64,000 nt of DNA, from the NCBI RefSeq assembly GCF_900292075.1, contig NZ_OLMV01000005.1:186001-250000 (forward strand). The letters are read 5' to 3'. The stretch comes from Microbacterium timonense. GTDB taxonomy: Bacteria; Actinomycetota; Actinomycetes; Actinomycetales; Microbacteriaceae. Positions 8,327-17,379 of the stretch are shown piece after piece. Each line of letters begins with the position of its first letter. The stretch's first letter is position 1. The notes beneath the pieces are model-generated. The model had not been told where the DNA came from. It was given only the letters and a program-made list of their open reading frames with translations, and searched no databases. The position numbers were made by a program, and so were the translations under genes.

Positions 8327-9946
8327 ATGGGCGTCTCGGCGGAGAGGTTCGAAGAGGGATCGGTCACTCGCACGGGGATGCCGGTACGGGAACGGATGCC
8401 GGCGGTCACGGCGCAGCGTCGCAGCGGCGCCGCCGGATCGCACGAGGCGCCCGGCAGCCGATTCCTCCGCCTGGGACCGGCCGCAGGCCTCGTGGGCGTC
8501 TTCGCCGCGGCCGTCAGCATGCTCGGGTCGTGGATCCCGTCGCTGTGGGGGGATGAAGCGGCGAGCGTGCTGTCCGCCGTGCGGCCGGGCGGCACCCTGC
8601 TCACCATGCTGACGCACATCGACGCCGTTCACGGCGCCTACTACCTCGGACTGCATGCCTGGGTGCAGGTGTTCGGTGCCAGCCCGTTCTCGGTCCGGTT
8701 CCCGTCGGCCCTCGCGGTCGGCGTCTGCGCCGCCGCCGTCACGTGGCTGTGCGGACGGTTCGGGACCGTGGGGTTCGGCATCCTCGCGGGTGCCCTCACC
8801 GCCGTGCTCCCTCGTCTCACCTACGCCGGAGAGGAGGCCCGCAGCTACGCATTCTCGGCCGCGCTGGCGGCAGTGCTGTGGGTCATCGTGGTGGAGATGC
8901 TCCGCCGCGGCGCTCCGTCGAAGTGGGGTTGGGCTCTCTACGGGGCGGTCCTGACCGTCGGGATCTACGTCTTCCTCTACCTCGCGCTCCTGACCCTCGC
9001 CGTCGGTGTGGTGCTCGTCCTCGACGCGCGTCGACGGCGGCACCTGTGGCATTGGGTCATCGCCTCCGCGGCCGCGGCCGTCGCCGCGAGCCCGGTGGTC
9101 GTGCTGGCCGTGAGCCAGCGTCAGCAGATCGCCTTCCTCGCCCACCGTGACGTCCTCAGACCCGACATGGTGCTCGTCAAGATGTGGTTCACCGCATGGC
9201 CCTTCGCCGTCATCGCGTGGACCCTCATCGCGGTGGCCGTGATCGCCTGGGTTCGCGACCGGCTGCGACGCCGCCGTGCCGGCGAACCGAGGGAGCTCGA
9301 CCTCGAGACGCTCGCGCTGGCGTGGCTCGGCGTCCCCACCGGGATCCTGCTGGCCGCGAGTCCTTTCGTCGCCGGGTACACGCCCCGGTACGGCACGTTC
9401 GCCGCGCCGGCGGCGGCGATCCTCGTGGCGCTGGGCGTGCGGCGCCTCGCCGGCATCCGGGTGGCGCGGATGCCGCAGCAGACCGTCGCCGCCATCGCAC
9501 TCACGGCGGTGGTGATCTCGGTGATGCCGGTGTGGGCCGCCCAGCGCACGCCGTGGGCGAAGAACCGGTCGGACTGGAACGACATCGCCGCGACGATCCA
9601 GCAGGAGGCGCGCGCGGGCGACGCGATCGTCTTCGACGACTCCGTGCGTCCCTCACGGCGCCCCCGACTGGCACTGGACACCGACCCCGCGGCGTTCGCG
9701 GGCCTGGACGACGTCACGCTGGAGACCTCGTACGCCGACAGCACCAGCTGGCACTCCAGCGTGTATTCGGTGCCGGAGGCGGCGGCGCGCGGGCGCTTCG
9801 TGGGTGTCGACCGCGTGTGGCTCGTCGAATACGCCCGCGACGGCGCCGTCGACTCCGGGGCCGTGGAGGATCTGGCGGCGCTCGGCTACCGGCAGGCCGA
9901 GCGCATCCGGCTCCACAGCAGCGTGCTCCTGCTGTTCACCCGCTGA
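8327..9946 (+). CDS. Multi-pass membrane glycosyltransferase of the GT-C/GT39-like type
   Basis: 539 residues. After a polar, basic N-terminus of about 45 residues come a hydrophobic segment and the 'WGDEAAS' loop, which holds the acidic pair typical of GT-C polyprenyl-phosphate-sugar transferases. A row of further hydrophobic spans follows and then a soluble C-terminal part of about 120 residues. The family transfers mannose or other sugars from a lipid carrier on the outer face of the membrane. Substrate and acceptor cannot be read from the sequence. ATG at 8327 has GGGAG only 2 nt upstream; ATG at 8396 would remove 23 residues and is a reasonable alternative. It stands alone between a terminator and the next dehydrogenase. 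Confidence 0.75.
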   Translation: MGVSAERFEEGSVTRTGMPVRERMPAVTAQRRSGAAGSHEAPGSRFLRLGPAAGLVGVFAAAVSMLGSWIPSLWGDEAASVLSAVRPGGTLLTMLTHIDAVHGAYYLGLHAWVQVFGASPFSVRFPSALAVGVCAAAVTWLCGRFGTVGFGILAGALTAVLPRLTYAGEEARSYAFSAALAAVLWVIVVEMLRRGAPSKWGWALYGAVLTVGIYVFLYLALLTLAVGVVLVLDARRRRHLWHWVIASAAAAVAASPVVVLAVSQRQQIAFLAHRDVLRPDMVLVKMWFTAWPFAVIAWTLIAVAVIAWVRDRLRRRRAGEPRELDLETLALAWLGVPTGILLAASPFVAGYTPRYGTFAAPAAAILVALGVRRLAGIRVARMPQQTVAAIALTAVVISVMPVWAAQRTPWAKNRSDWNDIAATIQQEARAGDAIVFDDSVRPSRRPRLALDTDPAAFAGLDDVTLETSYADSTSWHSSVYSVPEAAARGRFVGVDRVWLVEYARDGAVDSGAVEDLAALGYRQAERIRLHSSVLLLFTR

Positions 9947-10016
9947 CGCCTGATCTGCGCCAGGCTGGTCAGGCACCGGATGTCGTGCCGAAGAGCTCAG
10001 AGCAAGGAGAACCCAC

Positions 10017-11036
10017 ATGCGTGCAGTGGTCATGTACGGGCCCGGTGACGTCCGGGTCGAGGAACGCGACGACCCGTCGATCATCGAGCCGACCGACGCC
10101 GTCATCCGCCTCGCCGCGACGTGCATCTGCGGTTCCGACTTGTGGCCCTACCGGGGCGAGGACGCGGTGGACCACACGCCGATGGGCCACGAGTATGCGG
10201 GCGTGGTCACCGAGGTCGGCGCCGACGTGAGGAACGTGAAGGTCGGCGACTTCGTCGTGGGCTCGTTCTTCGCGTCGGACAACACGTGCGAGATCTGCCG
10301 GGCCGGGTACCAGTCGCGATGCATCCACGCCGTCCCGATGGGTCGGATCGGCACGCAGGCGGAGTACGCCCGCGTGCCGCTGGCCGACGGCACTCTGGTG
10401 GCGACTCCGGGCACACCGGATCCGGAGCTGATCCCGTCGCTCCTGGCCGCCTCGGATGTGCTCGGCACCGGCTGGTTCGCGGCGGTCGCCGCAGAGGCGG
10501 GGCCGGGCAAGACCGTCGCGGTCGTCGGCGACGGGGCCGTGGGACTGCTCGGCATCCTCGCGGCGAAGCAGTTGGGCGCCGAACCCATCATCGCCATGAG
10601 CCGTCACGCCGACAGGCAGGCGCTCGCGAGGGAGTTCGGCGCCACCGACATCGTCGAGGAACGTGGCGACGCGGGAGCGTCGAAGATCAAGGAACTCACC
10701 GGGGGTTACGGTGCGCACAGCGTGATCGAGGCGGTGGGCACCCAGGAGTCGATGATGCAGGCGATCCGGGCCACGCGCGCCGGCGGGCACGTCGGCTACG
10801 TCGGGGTCGCGCACGACGTGTCGCTCGACGGGCGCAAGCTGTTCTACTCCGGAGTGCACCTGCACGGCGGCCCTGCTCCGGTGCGCCGGTTCCTGCCGGA
10901 GCTCATCCAGCTCATCTGGGACCGCCGGATCGATCCCGGCAGGGTCTTCGATCTCGCCCTGCCCCTCGATGACGCGGCGGAGGGCTATCGCGCGATGGAC
11001 GAGCGGCGGGCTACGAAGGTGCTGCTCACGCTGTGA
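10017..11036 (+). CDS. Zinc-dependent alcohol dehydrogenase family protein
   Basis: 339 residues with catalytic zinc ligands in 'CICGSD' and 'GHEY', structural-loop cysteines in 'CEICRAG' and 'SRC', and the coenzyme motif 'VGDGAVG'. The start is well supported: AAGGAG lies 8 nt upstream of ATG at 10017. It is clearly distinct from the dehydrogenase at 7241-8248 (different N-terminus, three rather than four cysteines in the zinc loop). It appears to be a single-gene transcript facing a convergent operon. The substrate is not evident. Confidence 0.85.
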   Translation: MRAVVMYGPGDVRVEERDDPSIIEPTDAVIRLAATCICGSDLWPYRGEDAVDHTPMGHEYAGVVTEVGADVRNVKVGDFVVGSFFASDNTCEICRAGYQSRCIHAVPMGRIGTQAEYARVPLADGTLVATPGTPDPELIPSLLAASDVLGTGWFAAVAAEAGPGKTVAVVGDGAVGLLGILAAKQLGAEPIIAMSRHADRQALAREFGATDIVEERGDAGASKIKELTGGYGAHSVIEAVGTQESMMQAIRATRAGGHVGYVGVAHDVSLDGRKLFYSGVHLHGGPAPVRRFLPELIQLIWDRRIDPGRVFDLALPLDDAAEGYRAMDERRATKVLLTL

Positions 11037-11074
11037 GCCGGTCGCGGTCGTGGCCCGGTCCGCATGGCGCCGGA

Positions 11075-11869
11075 TCAGGCGAGGGGCGCCTGTCGACGGA
11101 GCCAGCCCGCTGACGCGCGGACGGCCTCCTGCATGGAGACGCCCGGGGTCAGGGGCTCAGGGTGCCACAGCTCCAGCGTGAGCCAGCCGTCGTAATCGCC
11201 GAGGGCGTCCAGGAACGCGGCGACGTCGAGCTCTCCCTCCGGGAGTGTCTCGGTGGGCAGGACCCCCTCCTGGTTCCGCAGGTGCACGGCCAGCACTCTT
11301 GGTGCGTAGTCGCGCGCCCACGCGATGGGATCATGCCCGGCCACCAGGGCCCACGCCGTGTCGATGCAGAGTCCGACACCGGCGTCGGCGTGCTCGACCA
11401 CCGACGACAGGTCGGCGGTGGCGTCGGCGTGGACGGCGGCGTGGTTGTGCAGCGCGATCCGCAGGCCGAGCGGAGCGACGAGGTCGGCGATGCGGCTCAG
11501 GTTCTCGCCCTGCCGCCGCACCTCGGCAGCGGACTTCCTCGCCGAAGCACCACCACCCGGTGCATCGGAGTTGAGCACCAGCACCTCTCCGCCGGCATCG
11601 GCGAGCCGTCGGGCGACCGGCATCACCCGCTCGTGGACGCCGAGGTCGGCGAAGGGCGGGGTCAACGGCATCCCGATGTACGAGGCCGAGACGCGCAGAC
11701 CCAGCCTGTCGAGGATCTCGCGCTTGGCCGGGGTCGGATCGGTCTCGACGGCGTCGACTCCGGATGCCGCGCATGCGGCATACAGCGACCCCCAGTCCCA
11801 CTCCACGCCCTCCCTCGCGAACCGCTCCATCCAGCCGTACAGGGCCGTCGCGACGCCCGCGGCCCTCAC
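11075..11869 (-). CDS. Sugar-phosphate isomerase/epimerase-type TIM-barrel protein
   Basis: 264 residues with the xylose-isomerase-like TIM-barrel pattern: 'IALHNHA' (metal-ligand region), 'LCIDTAWAL' and 'LAVHLRN', with a late Glu in 'LTLELWH'. Relatives include IolE-type dehydratases, hydroxypyruvate isomerases and tagatose/psicose epimerases; the sequence does not decide between them. It follows the broken Gfo/Idh/MocA gene on the same strand with a 4-bp overlap, so both belonged to one operon. With the two intact oxidoreductases divergently placed, an oxidation-isomerisation route for a sugar or inositol derivative is likely. Confidence 0.75.
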   Translation of the reverse strand: MRAAGVATALYGWMERFAREGVEWDWGSLYAACAASGVDAVETDPTPAKREILDRLGLRVSASYIGMPLTPPFADLGVHERVMPVARRLADAGGEVLVLNSDAPGGGASARKSAAEVRRQGENLSRIADLVAPLGLRIALHNHAAVHADATADLSSVVEHADAGVGLCIDTAWALVAGHDPIAWARDYAPRVLAVHLRNQEGVLPTETLPEGELDVAAFLDALGDYDGWLTLELWHPEPLTPGVSMQEAVRASAGWLRRQAPLA

Positions 11870-12521
11870 GCGCCGACCTCCACCGTCTGCGGCGTGCCGG
11901 TGCGGGCCGCCTGGTAGATCGCCTGCAGCACGAGGAACTCGGCCACCGCACGACGCCCCGTCGTCGCGGCGGAGGCCCGGCCGCGGACCGCGTCGACGAA
12001 CGCGAGCAGCGGACGCTCCATGATGGAGATCTCCGAACGCGGCGGTGGCGCCACCTCGCGCTCCACCGCCTGCCCATCCTCGTCGCTGCGGATCACCACG
12101 GGCCGGTGGGAGTCGAACGGGGTCCAGTGCACGGAGCCGTGCGTGCCCCAGATCTCGGCGTGCGCCGTCTCGGTCGCGTGCGTGCCCGTCGCGCGACCGA
12201 ACACGACGGGAAGGACCGCGCCGTCCCGACGTGTGAACCGCAGGCGGCGCCCGCGTCCGTCTCCACGTCGAAGGGCACGCCCGCCGGGTCGGCCGCGGTG
12301 ACGGCGCGCCCCACCCAGGCGTCGCGCACCTCCACGCGCACGGGATCGAGCAGATCGAACAGCGTGGACATGTCGTAGGGGCCCCAATCCATCACGACAC
12401 CCGCCAGCACGGTCGGCGCCGGGTCGGCGACGTGCAGCTCGACGTCTTCGCCGAGCCGGCCCGCGGCAGCGGCATGCGTGCGCCCGATGACCCCTGCGCC
12501 GATGAGATAGAGCCTCATCAT
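11866..12521 (-). pseudogene. Gfo/Idh/MocA oxidoreductase remnant (internal deletion plus frameshift)
   Basis: The start is intact: GGAGGG, then ATG-ATG, then the dinucleotide-binding motif 'LIGAGVIG'. After about 35 residues ('HVADPAP') the sequence jumps straight to 'VVMDWGPYD', which in this family lies near the end of the central part, so roughly 120-130 residues, including the catalytic 'EKP' region, are absent. About 45 codons later, near 12245-12255, the frame shifts by one base: the frame ending in 'DVETDAG' gives way to one with 'RFTRRDG' and 'HAEIWGTHG', which continues to the stop at 11866. The total is about 218 codons against the usual 330-390. Two independent lesions argue for a true pseudogene rather than one read error. 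Confidence 0.75.
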
Positions 12522-12569
12522 CCCTCCGATCCGGTCGGATCCGCCGTCGTCGGCGATGACGTCGAGCCT

Positions 12570-12589
12570 ATCTGGTAACGTTGCCACAC
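12570..12589. promoter_or_regulatory. LacI-type operator, site 1
   Basis: ATCTGGTAACGTTGCCACAC is a near-palindrome centred on CG. It lies between the divergent Gfo/Idh remnant (start 12521) and the Gfo/Idh gene starting at 12636, so it could control both directions. Confidence 0.7.
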
Positions 12590-12635
12590 GCCGACCGGCA
12601 TCGACCGGACCCGAGGACACAGAGGAGTGGACGAC

Positions 12636-13643
12636 GTGACTGAGAACGTCATCGGCGTAGGGATCGCAGGTTTCTGGCACGTGCACGCGGGGGATTACGC
12701 GCGGGACGCGACCGACCATCCCGGCACCAGGGTGGTCGCGGGATGGGATGCCGACGCCGCACTCGCCGGCGCAGGCGCGACGGACCTCGGCATCGAGGCG
12801 ACCGGCTCGCTCGACGAGCTGGTCTCCCGTCCGGACGTGGACGCGATCACCGTCACCACGGCCACGGCCGACCACACCGAGGTGATCTCGCGGGCGATCG
12901 CCGCGGGAAAGCACGTGTTCACGGAGAAGCTGCTGGCTCCCACCGTCGAGGAGTGCGAGGCGCTCGTCGCGCAGGCGCGCCAGGCCGGCGTCGCGCTCGT
13001 GGTCTCGCTGCCGCGGCTGGCCGATCCCGAAGTGGTCGCGGCATCCGCCCTCGTCGACTCCGGAGCGCTCGGCACCGTGACCTACGCGCGCGTGCGGATG
13101 GCGCACGACGGCTGGCTCGGCGGCTGGCTGCCCGAGCGCTTCGCCGATCCCGTCGCGGCGATCGGCGGGGCTTTCACGGACCTGGGGTGCCATCCGGCCT
13201 ATCTCGTCCAGCGATTCCTCGGCGCCCGCCCGGACCGCGTCTCGGCTGAGTACGGGCACGTCACCGCGCATGCCGTGGAAGACAACGCGGTCGTCGTCGC
13301 GCGCTACGCCGATGGGGCGCTGGGAGTGGCCGAGGCGAGCTTCGTCACCACGCCCGGGGCGTTCGCGTTCGAGGTGCGCGGCACCGAGGCGTCACTGCTG
13401 TTCGGCTTCGGCCGGGAGGAGCTGATCGCCAAGGGCGGCCGCTTCGGCGACCAGTGGACGCCCGTCCCCTCGGCAGAACGCGTCGCGCGACCGTTCGAGC
13501 TGTGGGTCGACGCCATCCGGGGGCGCGCGGACCCCTCAGACAACCAGCGGGCGGCGATCGAACTGACACGGTTCGTCGTCGCGGCCAACGCCGCGGCTGC
13601 AACGGGCTCCGCGGTGCGATTCGGAACGGAAGGACTGCGATGA
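12636..13643 (+). CDS. Gfo/Idh/MocA family oxidoreductase
   Basis: 335 residues. The N-terminal Rossmann domain has 'GVGIAGFWHVHAGDY' in place of a strict GxGxxG, and the catalytic Lys lies in 'FTEKLLAPT', where the usual EKP is EKL. The C-terminal domain contains 'DLGCHPAYL', matching the substrate-site His position of the family. These enzymes use NAD(P) to oxidise or epimerise sugars and inositols. GTG at 12636 is chosen because AGAGGAG lies 8 nt upstream; GTG at 12627 overlaps that signal. It is followed with an ATGA overlap by a second oxidoreductase and preceded by LacI-type operator site 1. Confidence 0.85.
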   Translation: MTENVIGVGIAGFWHVHAGDYARDATDHPGTRVVAGWDADAALAGAGATDLGIEATGSLDELVSRPDVDAITVTTATADHTEVISRAIAAGKHVFTEKLLAPTVEECEALVAQARQAGVALVVSLPRLADPEVVAASALVDSGALGTVTYARVRMAHDGWLGGWLPERFADPVAAIGGAFTDLGCHPAYLVQRFLGARPDRVSAEYGHVTAHAVEDNAVVVARYADGALGVAEASFVTTPGAFAFEVRGTEASLLFGFGREELIAKGGRFGDQWTPVPSAERVARPFELWVDAIRGRADPSDNQRAAIELTRFVVAANAAAATGSAVRFGTEGLR

Positions 13644-14680
13644 CCGCGGGGAACCAGGGCAAGGTACGCATCGGACTCATCGGCGCGGGCGGGATCGCCG
13701 GGGCTCACGTGGCGGGCTACCGCCGCAACCCCGACATCGTCGAGTTCGCCGCGATCGCCGACCCGGTGCGGGAGAGCGCCGAGAAGCGGCGCGGTGACGA
13801 CGAGAACGTGCGTCTGTACGCCGACTACCGCGAGATGATCGCGGCGGGCGGTCTCGACGCCGTCGACATCTGTCTGCCGCACCACCTGCACGCCGAGGCG
13901 ATCATCGCCGCCGCGGACGCCGGACTCCACGTCCTGTGCGAGAAGCCGCTGTGCCTGACCCTCGACGAGGCTGACGCGATCTCGGCGGCCGCCGAGCGCA
14001 ACGGCGTGACCATCATGTGCGCGCACAACCAGCTGTTCCAGCCCGCCGTCGCCGCCGCCAAGGCCCTGGTCGACAGCGGCGCCCTGGGACGCGTCTACGA
14101 GGTGCGCACCACCGACAGCTTCTTCAACGACTTCACCCTCGAGAACATGGGGTGGCGGGCGCAGGCAGCGACGTCGGGCGGTGGCGAGCTGATCGACACC
14201 GGCTACCACCCGCTGTACCTGCTGCAGCACTTCGCCGGCGGAAGCCCCAGCGAGGTGGCGGCGATGCTCTCGCGTCACCGGCTCGAGTTCATGGAGGGGG
14301 AGGACTCGGCACAGGTCCTCGTGCGCTACGACAACGGCGTGGTGGGCCACGTGACGACGAGCTGGGCGTACGAGCCGGCGGTCGGCACCGAGAAGTTCTC
14401 TCTGGTCGCCGAGAAGGGCTCGCTGAGCTCGGACGGCACGACGCTGCACGTGCGGCTGCGCGGCGAGGAGCCGCAGACCCAGTCCTTCGAGCCGGTCCAC
14501 GAGTTCGCGGCCGAGGTCGCCCACTTCGCCGAGTGCGTTCTCGAGGGCTTGCGGCCGATCCAGACGCACATCGAGGGCATCGAGGTGCTCGGCGTCATCC
14601 TCGCCGCCTACGAGTCGGGGCTGACCGGCTCGATCGCCGCCGTCCGCACGACCGCGGCAGCACCCGCGCCCGTCGGCTGA
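13640..14680 (+). CDS. Gfo/Idh/MocA family oxidoreductase
   Basis: 346 residues. It has the coenzyme motif 'LIGAGGIAG', the catalytic 'EKPLCL' and, in the C-terminal domain, 'DTGYHPLYL'. ATG at 13640 overlaps the upstream TGA (ATGA) and has GGAAGG 8 nt upstream, so the two oxidoreductases are translated as a pair. The pair differs strongly in sequence and probably acts on successive or related substrates, or as a hetero-pair. Control by operator site 1 is inferred from position. Confidence 0.88.
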   Translation: MTAGNQGKVRIGLIGAGGIAGAHVAGYRRNPDIVEFAAIADPVRESAEKRRGDDENVRLYADYREMIAAGGLDAVDICLPHHLHAEAIIAAADAGLHVLCEKPLCLTLDEADAISAAAERNGVTIMCAHNQLFQPAVAAAKALVDSGALGRVYEVRTTDSFFNDFTLENMGWRAQAATSGGGELIDTGYHPLYLLQHFAGGSPSEVAAMLSRHRLEFMEGEDSAQVLVRYDNGVVGHVTTSWAYEPAVGTEKFSLVAEKGSLSSDGTTLHVRLRGEEPQTQSFEPVHEFAAEVAHFAECVLEGLRPIQTHIEGIEVLGVILAAYESGLTGSIAAVRTTAAAPAPVG

Positions 14681-14689
14681 CGCCGGGGG

Positions 14690-15406
14690 TCACATCGGTG
14701 CGGGCTCCGCGCCCACCATCGGCGTGCCGTTGACCGGCAGTGCGTCCAGCACGATGCGGGTGAGGTCCGCGGGGCGCTCCATCTGCGGCCACCGGCCGCA
14801 CGGCAGGTCGACGAGCGTCACGTGGTGCAGGTGCGGCAGCTCGCGCGCCGGATCGATGTCGGCGGCCGCCCAGCGACGCACGTCCTCGGTGGTGAACTCC
14901 GTCGCGACGATGGTGACCGGCACCGCGAAACGGCGCGGGTCGGTCAGGCGCTGCACCTGGTCCAGCACGTGCGAGGAGTTCTCCGTCATCCGTCGGTGCA
15001 GCGACGCCAGCGTCTGGTCGACGGCCCGGTAGCCCGCGGTGTGCGTCGTCGTGCCGCGGGCATCCACCGCGAACCCGCTCAGCACGTGCGTCCCGTCGGC
15101 GCTGGGCAGGCCCCCGATGTGAACCGCGTGCGCGACCCGGTCGGGCCGCCGGTTGACGGCCGCGTGCACGAGCCCGCAGGACTCCGCGTGGCCCACCAGC
15201 ACGACGGGGCCGTGGCACCGGTCGATCGCCGAGACGATCTCGGCGACGTGATCGGCCATCATGCTGCCGCGCCGGTCGGCGGAGCGCGAGTCGAGCCCTC
15301 GCAGGGTCAGCGCGTGGGGTGTGTGCCCTGCGGTCTCGAGCCGCTCGGCGACGTCCTGCCAGGAGGAGGCGTCCAGCCACAGTCCCGGGACCAGAATGAC
15401 GTCCAC
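14690..15406 (-). CDS. Alpha/beta hydrolase with altered nucleophile elbow
   Basis: 238 residues beginning 'DVILVPGLW', a typical first strand and oxyanion turn. The usual GxSxG elbow reads 'GHAESCG': the normal serine position is Ala, and a Ser comes two residues later, where it could form a small-x-Ser-x-Gly elbow (AESCG). A late Asp region ('DIDPARE') and a His-containing 'LHHVTL' are present, but their role is unclear. Close actinobacterial relatives are esterase-like proteins of unknown substrate. GTG at 15406 is chosen for the GGAGG 5-6 nt upstream. It may be catalytically changed or inactive. Confidence 0.7.
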   Translation of the reverse strand: MDVILVPGLWLDASSWQDVAERLETAGHTPHALTLRGLDSRSADRRGSMMADHVAEIVSAIDRCHGPVVLVGHAESCGLVHAAVNRRPDRVAHAVHIGGLPSADGTHVLSGFAVDARGTTTHTAGYRAVDQTLASLHRRMTENSSHVLDQVQRLTDPRRFAVPVTIVATEFTTEDVRRWAAADIDPARELPHLHHVTLVDLPCGRWPQMERPADLTRIVLDALPVNGTPMVGAEPAPM

Positions 15407-15519
15407 GCACACCTCCGCATCATGCCGACACGCTATGGTGCCCCCGCGCGGTGGCCGGGCCGAGGGGCTTGATTCCCCGGCGGCGCTGTGCAAGCGCTTC
15501 TCGCGCTCCGCCCCTGCGG

Positions 15520-17379
15520 TCAGGCGGCGTCGGCGGCCAGCGCGTCCTCGCAGCCGAGCAGGAGGACGCCGGCGCTCCAGGCGTGCGAGAGCGTCAGCAG
15601 CATCCCCTTCGGCTGGAAGCACTCGGTCTGGTAGTACCGCTCGGTGACCATGCCCCGATACGCGTTGAAGTCGCCGTCGAAGCGGGCCACGAACTGCCGG
15701 AAGCATGCGAGCGTCTCGAGGGCGCGCTCCCGGTAGTGAATGTCGCCGGTCGCGGCGGACAGCTCCAGCAGCTCCCGCGTGCAGACGAGGCCGTAGGCGT
15801 GCAGGTGCTGATTGGATGCCGAGGCCTGATCGGCACCCCGCGTGCCGAAGTCGAAGACCCCGAGCATGGTGCTGGGGGCGAAGTCGACGTCGTAGGTGTA
15901 GCGGAACGTCAGCGCGAAGTCGGCGGACCGACGCGCGAGATCGATCCACTCGGGGTCGCCGGTCGCGCGGTGAAGCGCCATGTAGGCCATCACGGCGACG
16001 TAGCCGTCCTCACTGGTGACCGCCAGGTCGACGTCCTCCGGGGCGCCGTGCAGGTACTCGTCGAGCACGAAGCGCGCGTAGTACCGGCCGGCGCGCTGCG
16101 CGGCATCCAGGTACCGCTCGTCCCACGCGGCCGCCTCCACCAGAGCGCCGACCCACGCCAGGCCCGCCGACCCCTGCCACGAGAGCACCTCGCCGGTCTC
16201 GGCGTGGTGGATGCTGCCCAGGTTGCCGTCGGGGCGCTGGCGCTCGACGACGACGTCGAGGTTCGACCGCGCGACCTGCCGCCACGCAGGGGAATCCGCG
16301 ACATCCGCCGCGCGCACCAGGAACTGCGTCGCCTCGCCGAGCGTGCGGCTGTGCAGCCCCCGGCGGTGCGTCGTCCAGCTCTGGGTCCAGCCGCGGTCGC
16401 GGTACCAGACGCCCCACAGCGTGCCGCTGGGGGAGAGTTCCGCGGTGCAGAAGTCGATCACCGACACGGCGGCCGCGCGCAGGTGCGCGTCGCCGACGCG
16501 CTCGGCATGCCGCAGCATCGCGTACGCCCAGGGGATTCCCGAGACCCACCCGACGTGCATGGCCTGACGATCGACCGGCTTGCCGTCTCCTCCGGAGACC
16601 TCCCGGTCGAAGCCGACCGTCTCCAGCAGGACCCCGGGGTCGGGATCGTAGTGCCAACGCAGGAGACCCTCTGCACTCAGCTCCGCCGCGGTCCCGACAT
16701 CGATCCAGGGGCGCAGCGGTGCGGAGGGGGCGGATGCCGCGTGCAGCCGTCGCAGCACGCGCGCGTAGTCGTGACGGTCGGCGCTGAGGGCGTGGACGCG
16801 CACGGTCAGCTGCACCTCTGCGCCAGGCTCGAACCGGTGCCGCTGGACCTCAGCCGGTCGCGGTGTGCCGTCGCCGTAGTAGGTCACCGGGAACTCCCTC
16901 GCCGGGAAGGTGGCCGCGAGCTCGGCCGCCCCGTCCCGTGCGGCGAAGCCGATCCCGGTCAGCCCCAAGGTCGTCGCGGGATCGACCGAGAGGGCGACAC
17001 CGGAGACGCCGGGCGCCGGCCACGCGAAGACCACGGGGGTCGCCGCGCGGTCCGACCGGAAGTGCCACTCGTCGCTGACGAACGCCGCGTGCTGTACGGG
17101 CGAGCGCGCCCCGGCCTCGAAACGCGGGTACAGCCGGTCATTCGCCGCCGGGCGGTTCTCGCCGTAGAACAGTCCGGGGATGAGCCACCACGGGTCGTCG
17201 GCGTCCTCCATGCGCACGGTGACCCGCACGGCCGCGTCGACGGGCTCGTGACCGGCGAAGCGGACGGTGACGAGATGCCGGTCGCCGTCGCGCCGGACGT
17301 CGATGACGAAGTCCGCCGGGTCGGCGTCGAGCACGGTCACGGCCGGAGCGGGCACCGTGCCCGACGCGGTGGAGGTCAC
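15520..17379 (-). CDS. Alpha/alpha-toroid (six-hairpin glycosidase fold) protein, putative glycoside hydrolase
   Basis: 619 residues. The first 250 or so residues look like a beta-rich domain; from about residue 270 the pattern is of repeated helical hairpins with aromatic-rich loops ('HVGWVSGIPWAY', 'WGVWYRDRGW', 'SEDGYVAVMAY'), as in six-hairpin glycosidases and epimerases. I cannot assign a GH family. It is the last gene of the ROK-SIS-GH38 operon and its GTG overlaps the mannosidase stop (GTGA), so a role in the same glycan breakdown is likely. No signal peptide is apparent, which suggests action on imported oligosaccharides. Confidence 0.65.
   Translation of the reverse strand: MTSTASGTVPAPAVTVLDADPADFVIDVRRDGDRHLVTVRFAGHEPVDAAVRVTVRMEDADDPWWLIPGLFYGENRPAANDRLYPRFEAGARSPVQHAAFVSDEWHFRSDRAATPVVFAWPAPGVSGVALSVDPATTLGLTGIGFAARDGAAELAATFPAREFPVTYYGDGTPRPAEVQRHRFEPGAEVQLTVRVHALSADRHDYARVLRRLHAASAPSAPLRPWIDVGTAAELSAEGLLRWHYDPDPGVLLETVGFDREVSGGDGKPVDRQAMHVGWVSGIPWAYAMLRHAERVGDAHLRAAAVSVIDFCTAELSPSGTLWGVWYRDRGWTQSWTTHRRGLHSRTLGEATQFLVRAADVADSPAWRQVARSNLDVVVERQRPDGNLGSIHHAETGEVLSWQGSAGLAWVGALVEAAAWDERYLDAAQRAGRYYARFVLDEYLHGAPEDVDLAVTSEDGYVAVMAYMALHRATGDPEWIDLARRSADFALTFRYTYDVDFAPSTMLGVFDFGTRGADQASASNQHLHAYGLVCTRELLELSAATGDIHYRERALETLACFRQFVARFDGDFNAYRGMVTERYYQTECFQPKGMLLTLSHAWSAGVLLLGCEDALAADAA

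Noticed and set aside
5336..9145. 1,269-codon minus-strand open frame
   Set aside because: It mirrors the dehydratase, dehydrogenase and GT-C genes in a GC-rich genome and has a His/Arg/Gly-rich composition typical of shadow frames.
9948..9974. Terminator after the GT-C gene (GCCTGA/TCAGGC)
   Set aside because: Only six pairs around a 15-nt interior, too weak to call.
13304..14569. 421-codon minus-strand open frame
   Set aside because: It is the shadow of the two Gfo/Idh/MocA genes, which show all family motifs on the plus strand.
15430..15519. Further copy of the palindromic element (shared word CTGTGCAAGCGC)
   Set aside because: Only a 12-base word is shared with the 5.3-kb element; the outer arms ACAGGTCAACCG are absent.
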